This document shows, piece after piece, positions 53,939-62,144 of a DNA stretch of 64,000 nt. Each line of letters starts with the position of its first letter. The first letter of the stretch is position 1. The stretch is taken from contig CAWHLK010000056.1 in assembly GCA_963829965.1 (NCBI GenBank), forward strand, positions 124,001-188,000. Direction: 5' to 3'. The translations under genes were made by a program, and so were the position numbers. The DNA is from DASXZH01 sp963829965. Lineage in GTDB: Bacteria; Armatimonadota; Fimbriimonadia; Fimbriimonadales; Fimbriimonadaceae. The notes under the pieces are model-generated. The model was given only the letters and a program-made list of their open reading frames with translations, was not told the origin of the DNA and ran no database searches.

Positions 53939-54669
53939 ATGGCCGAGAACAGCGAAACGGAAGACCTTAAGCGGTGGCTCCGCAGTCTCGTGGAACTTCC
54001 GCACGGCGGAACCTTGGCGGACCTGGGCTCCGGAAGGGGTGAAGACATCGCCCGATTCGCAAAAGATCGTCCGGATGCCCAATTTATCGGACTCGACGTA
54101 GTGCCGCCATCACCGGAAAACATGGGCGGAGGGGATTTTGCCCTTGCAGACGTCTCCATCTCAATTCCACTCAAAACCGAATCCGTGGAAGCACTGTACA
54201 GTGTCAATCTTCTCGAGTGCATCCCGGACAAAGCGCGGTTCCTAAAAGAATGCGCGCGAGTTCTCAAACCCAATGGCTCGATCCTCCTCGCTCATTTCGA
54301 CTGGGACACGCAGACCTTCGACGGCGCGGAACGAGCATCGGTAAGAAGAATCCTGCATGCATTCAACGATTGGCAGCAGGCATGGATGAAAGATATTGAC
54401 CCCTGGGCGGGGCGCCGGCTTCGCCGTTACATCGCAGAAAGCAAGGTGTTAAAGGGCGAGATCCATGCCCACACCCTGATTTCAACCTCATTCGAACCGG
54501 GCTCCTACCCAAAATTCAGGCCGATTCGTTCGAGGCGTTGGTTCGGCGCGGGTTGATCCAGCGGCAGGAATATGAAGATTTCATGGCATTTCTCCATAGC
54601 TCAGCGGCAGATGAGGCATTCTTTTACAGCGTCACCATGTACGCATTCGCAGGGAGAAAAGTCAATTGA
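53939..54669 (+). CDS. Class I SAM-dependent methyltransferase, frame broken
   Basis: Motif I is GGTLADLGSGRGEDIARFAK, followed by FIGLDVVPPSPENMGGGDFA (acidic loop), DVSISIPLKTESVEALYSVN and a methyltransferase-11-type LKECARVLKPNGSILLAHFD. One base near 54514 (CCAAAATT) shifts the frame, after which QADSFEALVRRGLIQRQEYE and FMAFLHSSAADEAFFYSVTM complete the domain to 54669. The complete protein would be about 243 residues. The substrate is unknown. Its stop overlaps the beta-lactamase-like start (TTGA), so the genes are coupled. Confidence 0.8.
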
Positions 54670-55490
54670 ACGCAAGGGAACACATCGAGGAACGAATCCA
54701 GGATTCGGGCGCGGAGGTCGCGGTCGCTTTCGAGGACCTTCAAACCGGCGAAGAGCTGCTCATCAATGCGGATGAGGTTTTCCATGCCGCCAGCACCATG
54801 AAAGTGCCGGTCTTGGTCGAGCTTTTTCACCAGGCCCAACTCGGCGAACTCGAACTGGATGAGAAAACGACGATCCGCAATGAGTTCAAGAGCCTGGTCG
54901 ATGGATCGCCGTTCAAAACTGAAGCCGAAGACGATGGCGAGAAAGCGCTCTACGACAAGCTGGGCCAAGTATGCACGCTCATTGATATTGCCGAGCCAAT
55001 GATCACTTATAGCAGCAACCTCGCCACAAACATCTTGGTCGAGCGCCTCAAAGCGGACCATGTGACGCGCTATATGGCGGAAATCGGCCTTCCCACGCTC
55101 ATTGTCAGACGGGGCGTCATGGATGGAAAGGCGTTTGACGCGAACATCAACAACGAGGTGACCGCGCGGGATCTGAAATCGCTCGCCGCGATGCTGGCCA
55201 AGAGGGAAGTGGTTTCCGCGGAGGCGTCGGAAGCGATCATCAAGATCATGCTGAATCAAACGATGCGAGGATCGATCCCGTCCGAGCTTCCGCCCGAGGT
55301 CCTGGTGGCGAACAAAACGGGCAGCTTCACCCTCCACTGCCACGATTTCGGCATTGTGTTCGTGCCCGGCCGCCGGCCTTACGTTCTTGCCGTCCTTACC
55401 CGTGGATTGGACGACCACGACACCGCGGCCGCCCTCATTGGCGACATTTCCCGAAAGCTCTATGACTCGGTGATGGGACAACCGGGGTGA
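54666..55490 (+). CDS. Class A beta-lactamase-like serine hydrolase
   Basis: The protein has the serine-hydrolase motif STMK in FHAASTMKVPVLVELF (about residue 43), SSN in YSSNLATNILVERL as the SDN-equivalent, and KTG in VANKTGSFTLHC near residue 218. These define beta-lactamase2-type enzymes. The length of 274 is normal, but no signal peptide is visible and the Glu of the omega loop is not clear. Function may be peptidase or esterase rather than antibiotic resistance (inference). TTG 54666 overlaps the methyltransferase stop. Confidence 0.85.
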   Translation: MNAREHIEERIQDSGAEVAVAFEDLQTGEELLINADEVFHAASTMKVPVLVELFHQAQLGELELDEKTTIRNEFKSLVDGSPFKTEAEDDGEKALYDKLGQVCTLIDIAEPMITYSSNLATNILVERLKADHVTRYMAEIGLPTLIVRRGVMDGKAFDANINNEVTARDLKSLAAMLAKREVVSAEASEAIIKIMLNQTMRGSIPSELPPEVLVANKTGSFTLHCHDFGIVFVPGRRPYVLAVLTRGLDDHDTAAALIGDISRKLYDSVMGQPG

Positions 55491-55596
55491 GGACAATGTC
55501 ACCCTCGTAAGTGAGGTAAGGCAGGTAGCCTCCCACCACGCACGGCACGAGGAAGGTAAAAATCAGCCCCCGTAACCAGAGAAGAAACTTTTGCAC
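55435..55596 (-). pseudogene. Possible remnant of an ICMT/PEMT-like methyltransferase N-terminus
   Basis: The minus-strand frame starts GTG and reads QKFLLWLRGLIFTFLVPCVV, then GGYLPYLTYEGDIV, as at the N-terminus of membrane isoprenylcysteine or phospholipid methyltransferases. It then runs into the 3' end of the beta-lactamase-like gene and stops after about 53 residues. It looks like an insertion or deletion remnant. A chance match cannot be ruled out. Confidence 0.3.
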
Positions 55597-55723
55597 AATT
55601 ACCGCCGGGCGCCTCTCCCCACTGGGCAGAATCCGGGGATTTGGCGCCTAGAGCAGAATACGGCCTTCGAGCCCTGCGGTGGCAGGTAGCAACAAAGGCT
55701 TGCTTGATCCGGCCCCAAGCCGA

Positions 55724-55993
55724 TTAAGTGTAGTTCTTAGACAATATCGACGGGCCCAAGTCAGGCAATTCTATTTCCGGAATATCGGCGAAATACTGCA
55801 GAGGGTCCTTGGGCCGCATTTCCGAGCGCACCGCATAGACTGGAAGCGGACACATAAACCCGGATTCGGACCACGCCATAAACGCGTCTTCACTTATCTC
55901 TACCGTGATGTTGTATCTTGGCGCGAAATACGTGCCTGGGTCCCTCGGCCGTCCCACATCGTCGTAGTTGAACCAATATTGAATTTCAGTCAT
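55724..55993 (-). CDS. Small hypothetical protein
   Basis: The 89-residue frame starts MTEIQYWFNYDDVGRPRDPG and continues TYFAPRYNITVEISEDAFMA, WSESGFMCPLPVYAV and LQYFADIPEIELPDLG. It is acidic, without membrane segments, and composition is coding-like. No family is recognised. It is alone on the minus strand between the beta-lactamase-like gene and a lipoprotein gene, at the start of the accessory region. Confidence 0.5.
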   Translation of the reverse strand: MTEIQYWFNYDDVGRPRDPGTYFAPRYNITVEISEDAFMAWSESGFMCPLPVYAVRSEMRPKDPLQYFADIPEIELPDLGPSILSKNYT

Positions 55994-56213
55994 TCAATGA
56001 CTCCTAGAGCATCCAGGCCCGATCTTCCGAGACGGACTCGATGCCCGTTAATCCCATGATATCGCGACATTCTAAAAAATGGACAGTATTTCTGGTAGTG
56101 GTTTTGGAGGACATGGCGGCAAGGCAATCCGGGAGCCTTAGAGATTTGCAAGCTTCAGCCCCTGTTGCGAGGCATTTGGGCAAAGTTTCGCGTCGTTTAG
56201 CTAAGATCAACAC

Positions 56214-56714
56214 ATGAGGATGCGAACAATTAGTGCCATCGTCGTTGCGTGCATCAGCCTATCGCTTGTGGGTTGCGGTGGCTTTGGCAATGCCTTATCG
56301 GCTCTAACGGGCTCAAACCCTTACGCCGGGACCTACGCGGGCCAATGGCAGGGGTCTTCCGGGGATAACGGATCGCTGAGCAATGTCGTCGTGGATACCG
56401 GCGGCAACGTGACCGGAACTTTCACATCTTCAACCGGTGCCTCGGGCTCTATCAGCGGAACGATTGCCACCCAGGGAGGCTTCGCCTGGGCAGTCTCGTT
56501 CACCGGTGGTACCGACAACCTCGTCGGCACGTTGATTCAAAACGGCAACACCCTGACGGGCACGAATATCACCGAACAGGGCCTTGAGAATCAGACTCTG
56601 GGAATTACGCTGACTCTGGTGAGCAACGCAACCAAGAAGCGGACCGGAACGGTCCCATCCGAAACAACGTCGCCCGTGACGCCGCAGACATCTAAGGCAA
56701 CCGGCAACTGGTAA
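56214..56714 (+). CDS. Secreted lipoprotein, beta-rich
   Basis: A lipoprotein signal (LSLVGCGGF, Cys about residue 21) precedes a Gly/Ser/Thr-rich beta domain: YAGTYAGQWQGSSGDNGSLS, VVVDTGGNVTGTFTSSTGAS, GSISGTIATQGGFAWAVSF, TGGTDNLVGTLIQNGNTLTG. The GTYxGxW start occurs in many small lipocalin-like bacterial domains. The C-terminus is a short basic, Thr/Pro-rich tail. Function unknown. The ATG at 56214 may start four residues too early (MRM). Confidence 0.6.
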   Translation: MRMRTISAIVVACISLSLVGCGGFGNALSALTGSNPYAGTYAGQWQGSSGDNGSLSNVVVDTGGNVTGTFTSSTGASGSISGTIATQGGFAWAVSFTGGTDNLVGTLIQNGNTLTGTNITEQGLENQTLGITLTLVSNATKKRTGTVPSETTSPVTPQTSKATGNW

Positions 56715-56845
56715 CGGTTCTTAGAGTGCCCAAATTGCAGGACGGGCTTTCGGCAATGTATGGCATTTCGTGCGGGTTCGCGCAATAGTTGCCGTGTTCC
56801 AGTTGAAAACTATAAACGATAATCTGCCACAGGGATGGGGACAAC

Positions 56846-57031
56846 ATGAACACGGGTGCTCTTCAAGAGAAAGCAGAGTCCAAGTATACGCTTGACGAAA
56901 GGGAAGCGGAGGGGACTTTAGCGAACGGTGCTCCTTGGAACTCGTTGCGCTTCCTGACTTTCCAGAACCCCGGCGGCGCGTATACGCTGCCTACAAAGGA
57001 CAAGAAGCAACCGCCTTCCTCTGGGGAGTAA
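56846..57031 (+). CDS. Small hypothetical protein
   Basis: ATG 56846 follows GATGGGGACA. The 61-residue product (MNTGALQEKAESKYTLDERE, then AEGTLANGAPWNSLRFLTFQ) is acidic and has no recognised domain. It is weakly supported and may be spurious. It is convergent with the small gene at 57073. Confidence 0.3.
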   Translation: MNTGALQEKAESKYTLDEREAEGTLANGAPWNSLRFLTFQNPGGAYTLPTKDKKQPPSSGE

Positions 57032-57072
57032 CACGGCACGAGCATTTGGCTTCGCGTATAGACGTGCTTCCG

Positions 57073-57264
57073 TTACAGTCTTTTCATGTGGATCGTCAAC
57101 CGATCGGGCTTGGTTGGGTTGCGCATCACGAGGAACCCCATTTGTTCGAGCGCGGCCGCGACCTCATCGTTAAACCCATCATTCGGGACATCCACAACCA
57201 GAGGATCCGCGTCAGCGTTTTCCACTAGCGCCCTTGCCAGACGCTCCGCGTATTCTTTTGGCAT
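57073..57264 (-). CDS. Small hypothetical protein, ferredoxin-like composition
   Basis: The 63-residue protein MPKEYAERLARALVENADAD continues PLVVDVPNDGFNDEVAAALE, QMGFLVMRNPTKPDRLTIHM. The pattern beta-alpha-beta with regular hydrophobic spacing suggests a folded small domain. No family is recognised. Coding-like composition supports it. It lies between two weaker ORFs in the accessory region. Confidence 0.5.
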   Translation of the reverse strand: MPKEYAERLARALVENADADPLVVDVPNDGFNDEVAAALEQMGFLVMRNPTKPDRLTIHMKRL

Positions 57265-57378
57265 TCAGCGAATCATATCACTTGTAGGTGATACTAGAAT
57301 ACTTTAATGGAATATTGTTGTAAACAAGTCAATATCAAAAGGGTAAGCCTATCCTCGGCTGCCCAGCCTGCGCCCGTC

Positions 57379-57514
57379 ATGGACAATTTCCAGCCCGCAG
57401 CCCGTCCAGAGAGCAGTGCATATTCTCTGGCTGCCCTTGATTTGTTTCCTTTTGTTCATCACGATCGTGATGCTCATTAACCGGGGCGGGCGTCGTCGGC
57501 CGCCGTACCGCTAA
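57379..57514 (+). CDS. Possible small membrane protein, frame broken
   Basis: ATG 57379 gives DNFQPAARPESS. Near 57415 a one-base step leads into the frame HILWLPLICFLLFITIVMLI, one membrane helix, followed by NRGGRRRPPYR. Alternatively a GTG at 57416 starts a 32-residue protein alone. Positive-inside tail and hydrophobic helix are the only support. Confidence 0.3.
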
Positions 57515-57676
57515 ATGCGATTGAGATTGAACTCTCACCCCGTTTTATCGTCTGCCCCCGTAATACTCCTTGAAGGCGTCCGGGTCCTCTTCAAAAACGC
57601 GTGGATCCGGCGCCTGCAATTTTTTCAGAAGGAGTCGAGTCCGAAATCATATCTAGTTGGCATCGTCTAATTCGAT

Positions 57677-57886
57677 ATGAACAACTTGCGCAACTCGTGG
57701 GCTTTCTATAGTGCCGGCGTGTTTGTCGTCTGGCTGCTCGTTCTGTTCTTTGTCTGGAGACTCGGCACTGCGACCCCGTTGACCTCGGTCACGATCTTCT
57801 TGGGCGGGTACGTTTTTGGCTGGCTGTCGGCAACGATCAAGCATTTCCTGATAGTGTCTTCGAACCGTCCGGGGCTGCGAAACTGA
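57677..57886 (+). CDS. Small two-helix membrane protein
   Basis: The 69-residue protein has two membrane helices: WAFYSAGVFVVWLLVLFFVW (about residues 8-28) and LTSVTIFLGGYVFGWLSATI (about 36-55). They are joined by a short Thr-rich loop, with a basic end. Start MNNLRNSW. No family is recognised. Similar in type to the small protein at 63605-63802 but without sequence similarity. Confidence 0.5.
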   Translation: MNNLRNSWAFYSAGVFVVWLLVLFFVWRLGTATPLTSVTIFLGGYVFGWLSATIKHFLIVSSNRPGLRN

Positions 57887-58311
57887 TTCCTATTGCGGAC
57901 AAGGTTATGTTGGTTGTGGCCTGGCGCACAGTATCGGATAACGCGGCCAGCCCTGATCGGTAGTTATCCGGATCCGGTCCCCTGAATACAGCGAGGATAG
58001 TCCGTGTTCATAATATGCGGATTATCGTTGAAATCGGCTTGTCCCGCGATTTCCGAGGGCTCAGACTCTCATTGCGACTGCGGGCTGGAAAGCGACTAGC
58101 CCATATTGCGTCTGCGATGCTAAAATCACCCGAGGGGAACCCGATAATCCCTCTTATGAATGCGCCAGGGTGCCCACCGGGCACGAAATACTCAATGCAT
58201 CTACCGCTTTATCTTCTGAGCGTTTGATCGGCGGGGTTATGGCCAACGCCGAAGGCGGGCCCTGCGGGAAGCCAGTGAGGCAATGTATAAGCTTGCCGAG
58301 TTATTGAACGC
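57887..58311. other. Gene-poor intergenic stretch
   Basis: Nothing convincing is seen. A short open frame at 58015-58227 has no coding-like features beyond an ATG, and no hairpin or repeat stands out. Confidence 0.4.
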
Positions 58312-58521
58312 TCATTTTTCCAACTCTGCAACTCGCTGATCTAACGTATCGCACCCATCGGACATTGTGAGAACTGATTTGCTGAGAGCGATAACCAAGG
58401 TGGTAAGCGCAACCATGTATTCCTGAATGTCGCTATTTGCAAACTTAGTAGTTCTGGAAAGATGAGCCAAAGCGTCTTCGGCTTGGCGCAATATCATGCG
58501 ATCTCCGGCGGAAATGGACAT
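58312..58521 (-). CDS. Small helical protein, paralog of IS-split gene
   Basis: The 69-residue protein (MSISAGDRMILRQAEDALAH, LSRTTKFANSDIQEYMVALT) is all-helical. AGGAG lies eight bases before ATG. The 43 bases upstream (58531-58573) are nearly identical to the leader of the small gene interrupted by the IS3 element (61520-61558). Both products share D/A-x-x-x-Q-Y-M-x-x-L spacing around the middle. They look like a duplicated small gene family. Function unknown. Confidence 0.5.
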   Translation of the reverse strand: MSISAGDRMILRQAEDALAHLSRTTKFANSDIQEYMVALTTLVIALSKSVLTMSDGCDTLDQRVAELEK

Positions 58522-58530
58522 TTTCTCAAC

Positions 58531-58573
58531 TCCTATGGCACGGGAGCGGACTTGGTAGGGAAGCCCCGTTGCC
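58531..58573 (-). repeat. Duplicated leader sequence, copy A
   Basis: The shared core GTAGGGAAGCCCCGTTGCC and a matching TCCTA-GGC-CGGG-CGGACTTG stretch (one base shorter in copy B, 61520-61558) precede two small minus-strand genes. The match ends at the Shine-Dalgarno (AGGAG), so promoter and leader were copied together. Confidence 0.65.
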
Positions 58574-58661
58574 GATTGTCACTCTAGCCCATTCCGTTGC
58601 TGGGATTGCTGTGAAGGAACGGAAATGTACCTAATGGCTTCAGACCAACTAGCGTATAATT

Positions 58662-58883
58662 ATGGGGATTATCGTGAAACCCGACAAACGACCCGTATCT
58701 TTGGAGATTTCGCCAGAGGCATCAGAACATGCGGCGGAGTTAATAGCGGAGTCATTCCGGATGTTCGGTGATCACGTTCGAGAAGTCAGCAAGTCGATAG
58801 AGGACTTCAATAAGAAACACGCTGAGGCTGAGGCCATAATAAGGCGTGGAGCAAGAAGAACAACAAAGTTCCCCGGTCTTTGA
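58662..58883 (+). CDS. Small coiled-coil protein upstream of DUF6414-like gene
   Basis: The 73-residue protein MGIIVKPDKRPVSLEISPEA, then ASEHAAELIAESFRMFGDHV, REVSKSIEDFNKKHAEAEAI is helical with heptad-like spacing. It overlaps the following gene by 38 bases. A TATAAT at 58655-58660 lies only one base before the ATG, so GTG 58674 may be the true start. Unknown function; likely works with its neighbour. Confidence 0.45.
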   Translation: MGIIVKPDKRPVSLEISPEASEHAAELIAESFRMFGDHVREVSKSIEDFNKKHAEAEAIIRRGARRTTKFPGL

Positions 58884-59652
58884 CTTTCTTTATAAAGATC
58901 CTGACCGGATCATGTCCTATTACGCCCAAATCTTTGCCGGCGCTTTAACATCGCTGGAGGAGACTAGTTCGACGGCAGGAACTAAGAAGAGAACTGCCGG
59001 ACTCAAGGCTGTTGTTGAGGGCTCAGCGGAGACAGAGGACAGCCATACTAGTTCTGCGCGTAGAATTGTGAGTCCACACGACGTGATCACGACAGATGTT
59101 CTTAGTCGGTTGCTCCAAATGTGCGTGAGCGAGAACTACCAGGAAGCGGACAGCGGTACATTAGTTCTAGCATTAGGAACTGTGCATTTTGTGGACAAAT
59201 CTATGGTCGACATGGCCATAGCCTCGCTAGATGCGCTTATAAGAGCTGAAAGACAGAAGCCCGTGAGAGAAAGGAATAGCGGGATACAATCAATATCTCC
59301 TGCGATTGTGAAAATTTATGGAAATGGTCAAGCTTCCGTCGTCAATCTCTCTGACAACTGCCGATGGAGTTCAGCTTGCCGGAACTATTAAAGAGGAGGG
59401 AATGAGCGAGCCCATCGGGAGTTATTATTTCCGGCATGGCAGCGGCGGTCTCCCCAATGTCTACATGCTCGGAATTTGGAGCGTAGCGGTCCAACCATAG
59501 CCACACAACAGCATCTTTTTGATCTGGCGCGCAATGCAGCGCAGGGATTAAGCGACATGCTGTTTCCTGGAGATGCCCTGCGGGTAACGCCAATTGCGCT
59601 GTTTCGAGTAATCGGCAGATTTTTTCCAGAAACGCCGGTAGCGGTCGACTAA
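58846..59652 (+). CDS. DUF6414-like protein, two frame breaks
   Basis: The GTG-started frame reads VFDFLYKDPDRIMSYYAQIF, AGALTSLEETSSTAGTKKRT and ends at 59391. Two single-base steps (near 59306 in AAAATTT and near 59486) add MEMVKLPSSISLTTADGVQL, GMSEPIGSYYFRHGSGGLPN and IATQQHLFDLARNAAQGLSD, ending VAVD at 59652. I recall DUF6414 as having FLYxDxxxIxSYxAQI and a Ser/Thr-rich, Glu-rich linker, but cannot confirm. The family function is unknown; it is common in accessory regions. The merged length is about 268. Confidence 0.5.
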
Positions 59653-59658
59653 CAGTGA

Positions 59659-59820
59659 AGGGACTTACTAGAGGACAACGGTTGGCTGTACCTCTTCCGC
59701 GGAACATATGACATTTTCATTAAGCATGGAGTCGTTTGTTATCGGTTTGATCTCACCAGTCCGGTCAACCCCAAGCCAGAACCACCCCTAACCGATGAGG
59801 AAATGCGCGAACTGCGGTGA
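59659..59820 (+). pseudogene. Degenerate copy of small ORF at 63431
   Basis: Open frame without start codon: GWLYLFRGTYDIFIKHGVVC, then NPKPEPPLTDEEMRELR and a stop. The same block NPKPEPPLTDEEIREL occurs at the intact small gene 63431-63586 (DPKPEPPLTDEEIRELHSLL), with strong nucleotide identity over about 50 bases. Here the stop follows too early, and the next bases (GGCGCAAGCGG) still match the other copy in a shifted frame. Confidence 0.4.
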
Positions 59821-60148
59821 GCCTACTACACTACTTCAGGCGCAAGCGGTCAATTAGATGGTGAAGCGTCTGAAAGAGAATCCGCTAGAAACCCATAAGC
59901 GGGCAAGAAATGAGTGCGGCGGGGAAGACTAACCTTCCGGTTCTGTGGTTTCCGTGTCCGGTTTCCGTGTGTTCTGTGGTTGTCCGGCGCGCGAGGATTG
60001 CAACGAGCCGATGCCGGCGAGATGCGTCAGTCCAGGCGATATTTGGAAATAGCCGCGCTTTACAATACGCACTAAGTTTTTTTGCACATTGGCCGGGCAC
60101 CTTTTTAGTTTAGCTTGATGATGGGGGGGCGTCGCTTGCGACACTAGT
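59821..60148. other. Intergenic region with duplicated GGTTCTGTGGTTT-type repeat
   Basis: No gene. The part at about 59935-59990 (CCGGTTCTGTGGTTTCCGTG, GTGTTCTGTGGTTGTCCGG) is similar to 63890-63940 (CCGGTTCTGCGGGTTCTGCG, GGTTCCGTGGTTGTCCGG). Both are next to copies of the NPKPEPPLTDEE block, suggesting a segmental duplication. Confidence 0.45.
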
Positions 60149-60292
60149 TTAGGAAAGGCTGCTAACAAGAGCAGTGAGAACTTGAGTTAGGCCTTCCACG
60201 CTTGAACGAAGTGTTTCCATATATTTTGACCGGTTCCCCTTAAACTTTCCAGTCCTAGAATAGAGAGTTTGCCGCCAAAATAGGAGACAGAC

Positions 60293-60562
60293 ATGGCACG
60301 AGGAAAACGGTATTCGGAGGAACAGATCCTGAAGGTTCTCGGTGAGATCGATGCGGGCGCGAGCATCGCTTCGGTGGCCAGGAGCCACGGGATCAGCGAC
60401 CAAACAATTTACGCGTGGCGCGAGAAGTATCAGGGCATGACCAAGAGCGACCTGACGGCGATGCGCAATCTTCAGGACGAGAACCGGCGGCTTCGCCATC
60501 TGGTGGCCGAACTCAGTCTTGACAACGCGGCGTACAAGGAGCTCCAAAAGGGAAAATGGTGA
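60293..60562 (+). CDS. IS3 transposase orfA
   Basis: Standard HTH_Tnp_1 protein of 89 residues: MARGKRYSEEQILKVLGEID, AGASIASVARSHGISDQTIY, AWREKYQGMTKSDL, then a leucine-zipper part ENRRLRHLVAELSLDNAAYK. It binds the element ends. ATG 60293. Its 3' end overlaps orfB by seven bases (AAAATGG), where ribosomes of IS3 elements often shift frame to make the fusion transposase. Confidence 0.93.
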   Translation: MARGKRYSEEQILKVLGEIDAGASIASVARSHGISDQTIYAWREKYQGMTKSDLTAMRNLQDENRRLRHLVAELSLDNAAYKELQKGKW

Positions 60563-61370
60563 GCCCCGGAAGCAGACGGCGAGCCGTGTGCTTTCTTCTT
60601 GGCCGGGGCTTTCCAAGAACGTGCGCTTGCCGGGTGTGCCGCATCTCGCGTCCTGCGAGCCGCCACACGCCCACGGAACGCAGCCCAGGGCTTCGGGAGA
60701 AGGTTCTGGAGCTTGCCCGGGCGAATCCGCGCTACGGCTTTAGGCGGGTGCACGCGCTCATTCCCGGCGTCAACGTGAAGGCGGTTCATCGTATTTGGCG
60801 AACCGAAGGACTCGGCATTAGACATCGCAAGCGAAGGAAGCTTGTGGTGCCAAAGACTGAAGGGCCGGTGCTTACCGGGCCCAACCAGGCATGGTGTCTG
60901 GACTTCGCGCACGAGCGGCTCGAAAACGGCCGGCACACCCGAATACTTGGCGTGCTCGACTGCTTCACGAGAGAATGCCTGCTGCTCAAAACGGCCTCAA
61001 CCTTTCCTGCCTTTGCGGTGGAAAGAGAGCTCGACTGGCTGTACCTCGTTCACGGAAAGCCCAAGGCGATCGTCAGCGACAACGGGCCCGAGTTCCGCGC
61101 CATGACGCTTCCAGAGGGCGTCTCAAACCAGTTCATCCAGCCGGGAAAACCCTGGCAGAACGGCTACATCGAGAGCTTCTTTGGCAAGCTCCGCGACGAA
61201 CTCCTGTCCTGCGAACTCTTCATCGAGGCTCCGAACTGCAAGCGGCCCTCGCGGATTTCCAGGATCACTACAACAATCACAGACCCCATCTTGGGCTGGG
61301 CGGGCTGACACCCGCAGGCTTCAAGCAGAGGTTACAATCAACCCCGGAGGCGGACACTCTCTATTCCTAG
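60556..61370 (+). CDS. IS3 transposase orfB, frame broken near the end
   Basis: Contains the HTH_21 region (LREKVLELARANPRYGFRRV, HRIWRTEGLGIRHRKRRK) and an rve core with D in WCLDFAHERL, D in IVSDNGPEFR and E in IESFFGKLRDELLSCELF. The 60556 frame then leaves at about 61232. The remaining ELQAALADFQDHYNNHRPHL, GLGGLTPAGFKQRLQ runs in another frame to TAG 61368. One base is missing in GAGGCTCCGAA. Full length would be about 270 residues. Confidence 0.9.
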
Positions 61371-61519
61371 GGTGGAAACTTATTGGGGACCGGTCAATAT
61401 TGGGCCGCGAGATCCGGGGTTTCCCTCCGTGGCTTTTCCAATTCCGCCTTAAGCGACGTCATCTTTGCGGTCATCGCGTCAAGGTTCAGTAACATTTCTT
61501 GCTTTGTCAAATCGCTGCT

Positions 61520-61558
61520 CCTACGGCGCGGGGCGGACTTGTAGGGAAGCCCCGTTGC
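61520..61558 (-). repeat. Duplicated leader sequence, copy B
   Basis: Matches 58531-58573 nearly base for base and lies directly upstream of the small gene split by the IS element. See copy A. Confidence 0.65.
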
Positions 61559-61598
61559 CTTATTAGTATGGTACGGAGTTAGGGCGAAAAGCCCGCTG

Positions 61599-62144
61599 TC
61601 ATAGGTCGCAGTTTTCTCTGAAGCGGTTCCAGATTAAGCACGCCTCTTGTAAAGATGGTGGAACCGGTTGCCTTAATTTGTCTGCCTTAGCGCTGCAAAT
61701 CAGCCCGAATGATTTGGCATCGTTACGCGTAGATCCGATATCGTCGAATTTTGGTGCCGAGTCCGTTTCGTCGTAGTCTTTGCCCTGCAGATAGTGAACC
61801 CAGTGTTCAATAGTGCGATTGGGAAGAATCATTATGACGGGATCGTTGAGTCCAAGTGGCGGTTGGCCGGCCTTCTCTAGTTTCTCGGAGAACTCATTAC
61901 GAATCTTGTCTGGGGCCTCGCCGTCAGCGTCCCGGATGATGATCAAAGCACATTTGTCCTTTCTTGAGCGGATAGCCTTGATCCACTTGACGAAAGGTGC
62001 GTGGAGATGCCCTTTGCCACCTACTTTGTCATGTCGTATATCTCGCGAGTTGATGCCGCAGGTGCCAAGGAAACCTTGGGCGAAGCAATGATGCTGCGAA
62101 TCTTCTTCAAGAACGATTAATGCTACGCGGCGTCTAGTCGTCAT
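61599..62144 (-). CDS. TOPRIM-like protein (DUF4276/RloB-like), partner of ATPase
   Basis: The 181-residue protein has the TOPRIM-like order of motifs: an acidic strand-loop ALIVLEEDSQHHCFAQGFL (residues 7-25), LIIIRDADGEAPDKI (DxD, about 70), and LPNRTIEHWVHYL (Glu-Trp, about 107), as in DUF4276, RloB and other nuclease-like TOPRIM proteins. It should cleave or nick nucleic acid with Mg2+. It overlaps the upstream ATPase by 11 bases on the minus strand, so the two make a tight unit. The exact family is not certain. Confidence 0.7.
   Translation of the reverse strand: MTTRRRVALIVLEEDSQHHCFAQGFLGTCGINSRDIRHDKVGGKGHLHAPFVKWIKAIRSRKDKCALIIIRDADGEAPDKIRNEFSEKLEKAGQPPLGLNDPVIMILPNRTIEHWVHYLQGKDYDETDSAPKFDDIGSTRNDAKSFGLICSAKADKLRQPVPPSLQEACLIWNRFRENCDL

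Larger units (their letters stand above)
60226..61397 (+). mobile_element. IS3-family insertion sequence, IS407-like
   Basis: A 1172-bp element flanked by TATT on both sides (60222-60225 and 61398-61401). Imperfect inverted ends: left TTGACCGGTTCCCC... TAGAATAGAGAGT, right reverse complement TTGACCGGTCCCC... TAGGAATAGAGAGT. Two overlapping ORFs (orfA, orfB) encode a DDE transposase. The four-base target duplication and length fit the IS407 group of IS3. The orfB reading frame has one base break, so it may be inactive or misread. Confidence 0.9.
60149..61510 (-). pseudogene. Small helical gene split by the IS3 element
   Basis: The 5' part (61510 to 61398) starts TTG with AGGAG seven bases before it, and reads TKQEMLLNLDAMTAKMTSLK and AELEKPRRETPDLAAQY. 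A stop then comes from the IS end. The 3' part (60225 to 60149) reads METLRSSVEGLTQVLTALVS SLS. Removing the IS and one TATT copy restores one frame of about 61 codons across the join (CAA TAT ATG GAA). It is a paralog of the gene at 58312-58521 with the same leader. Confidence 0.7.

Noticed and set aside
56004..56213. Minus-strand frame of 69 codons
   Set aside because: Composition is unconvincing and it would share its upstream region with the divergent lipoprotein gene without any visible start signal.
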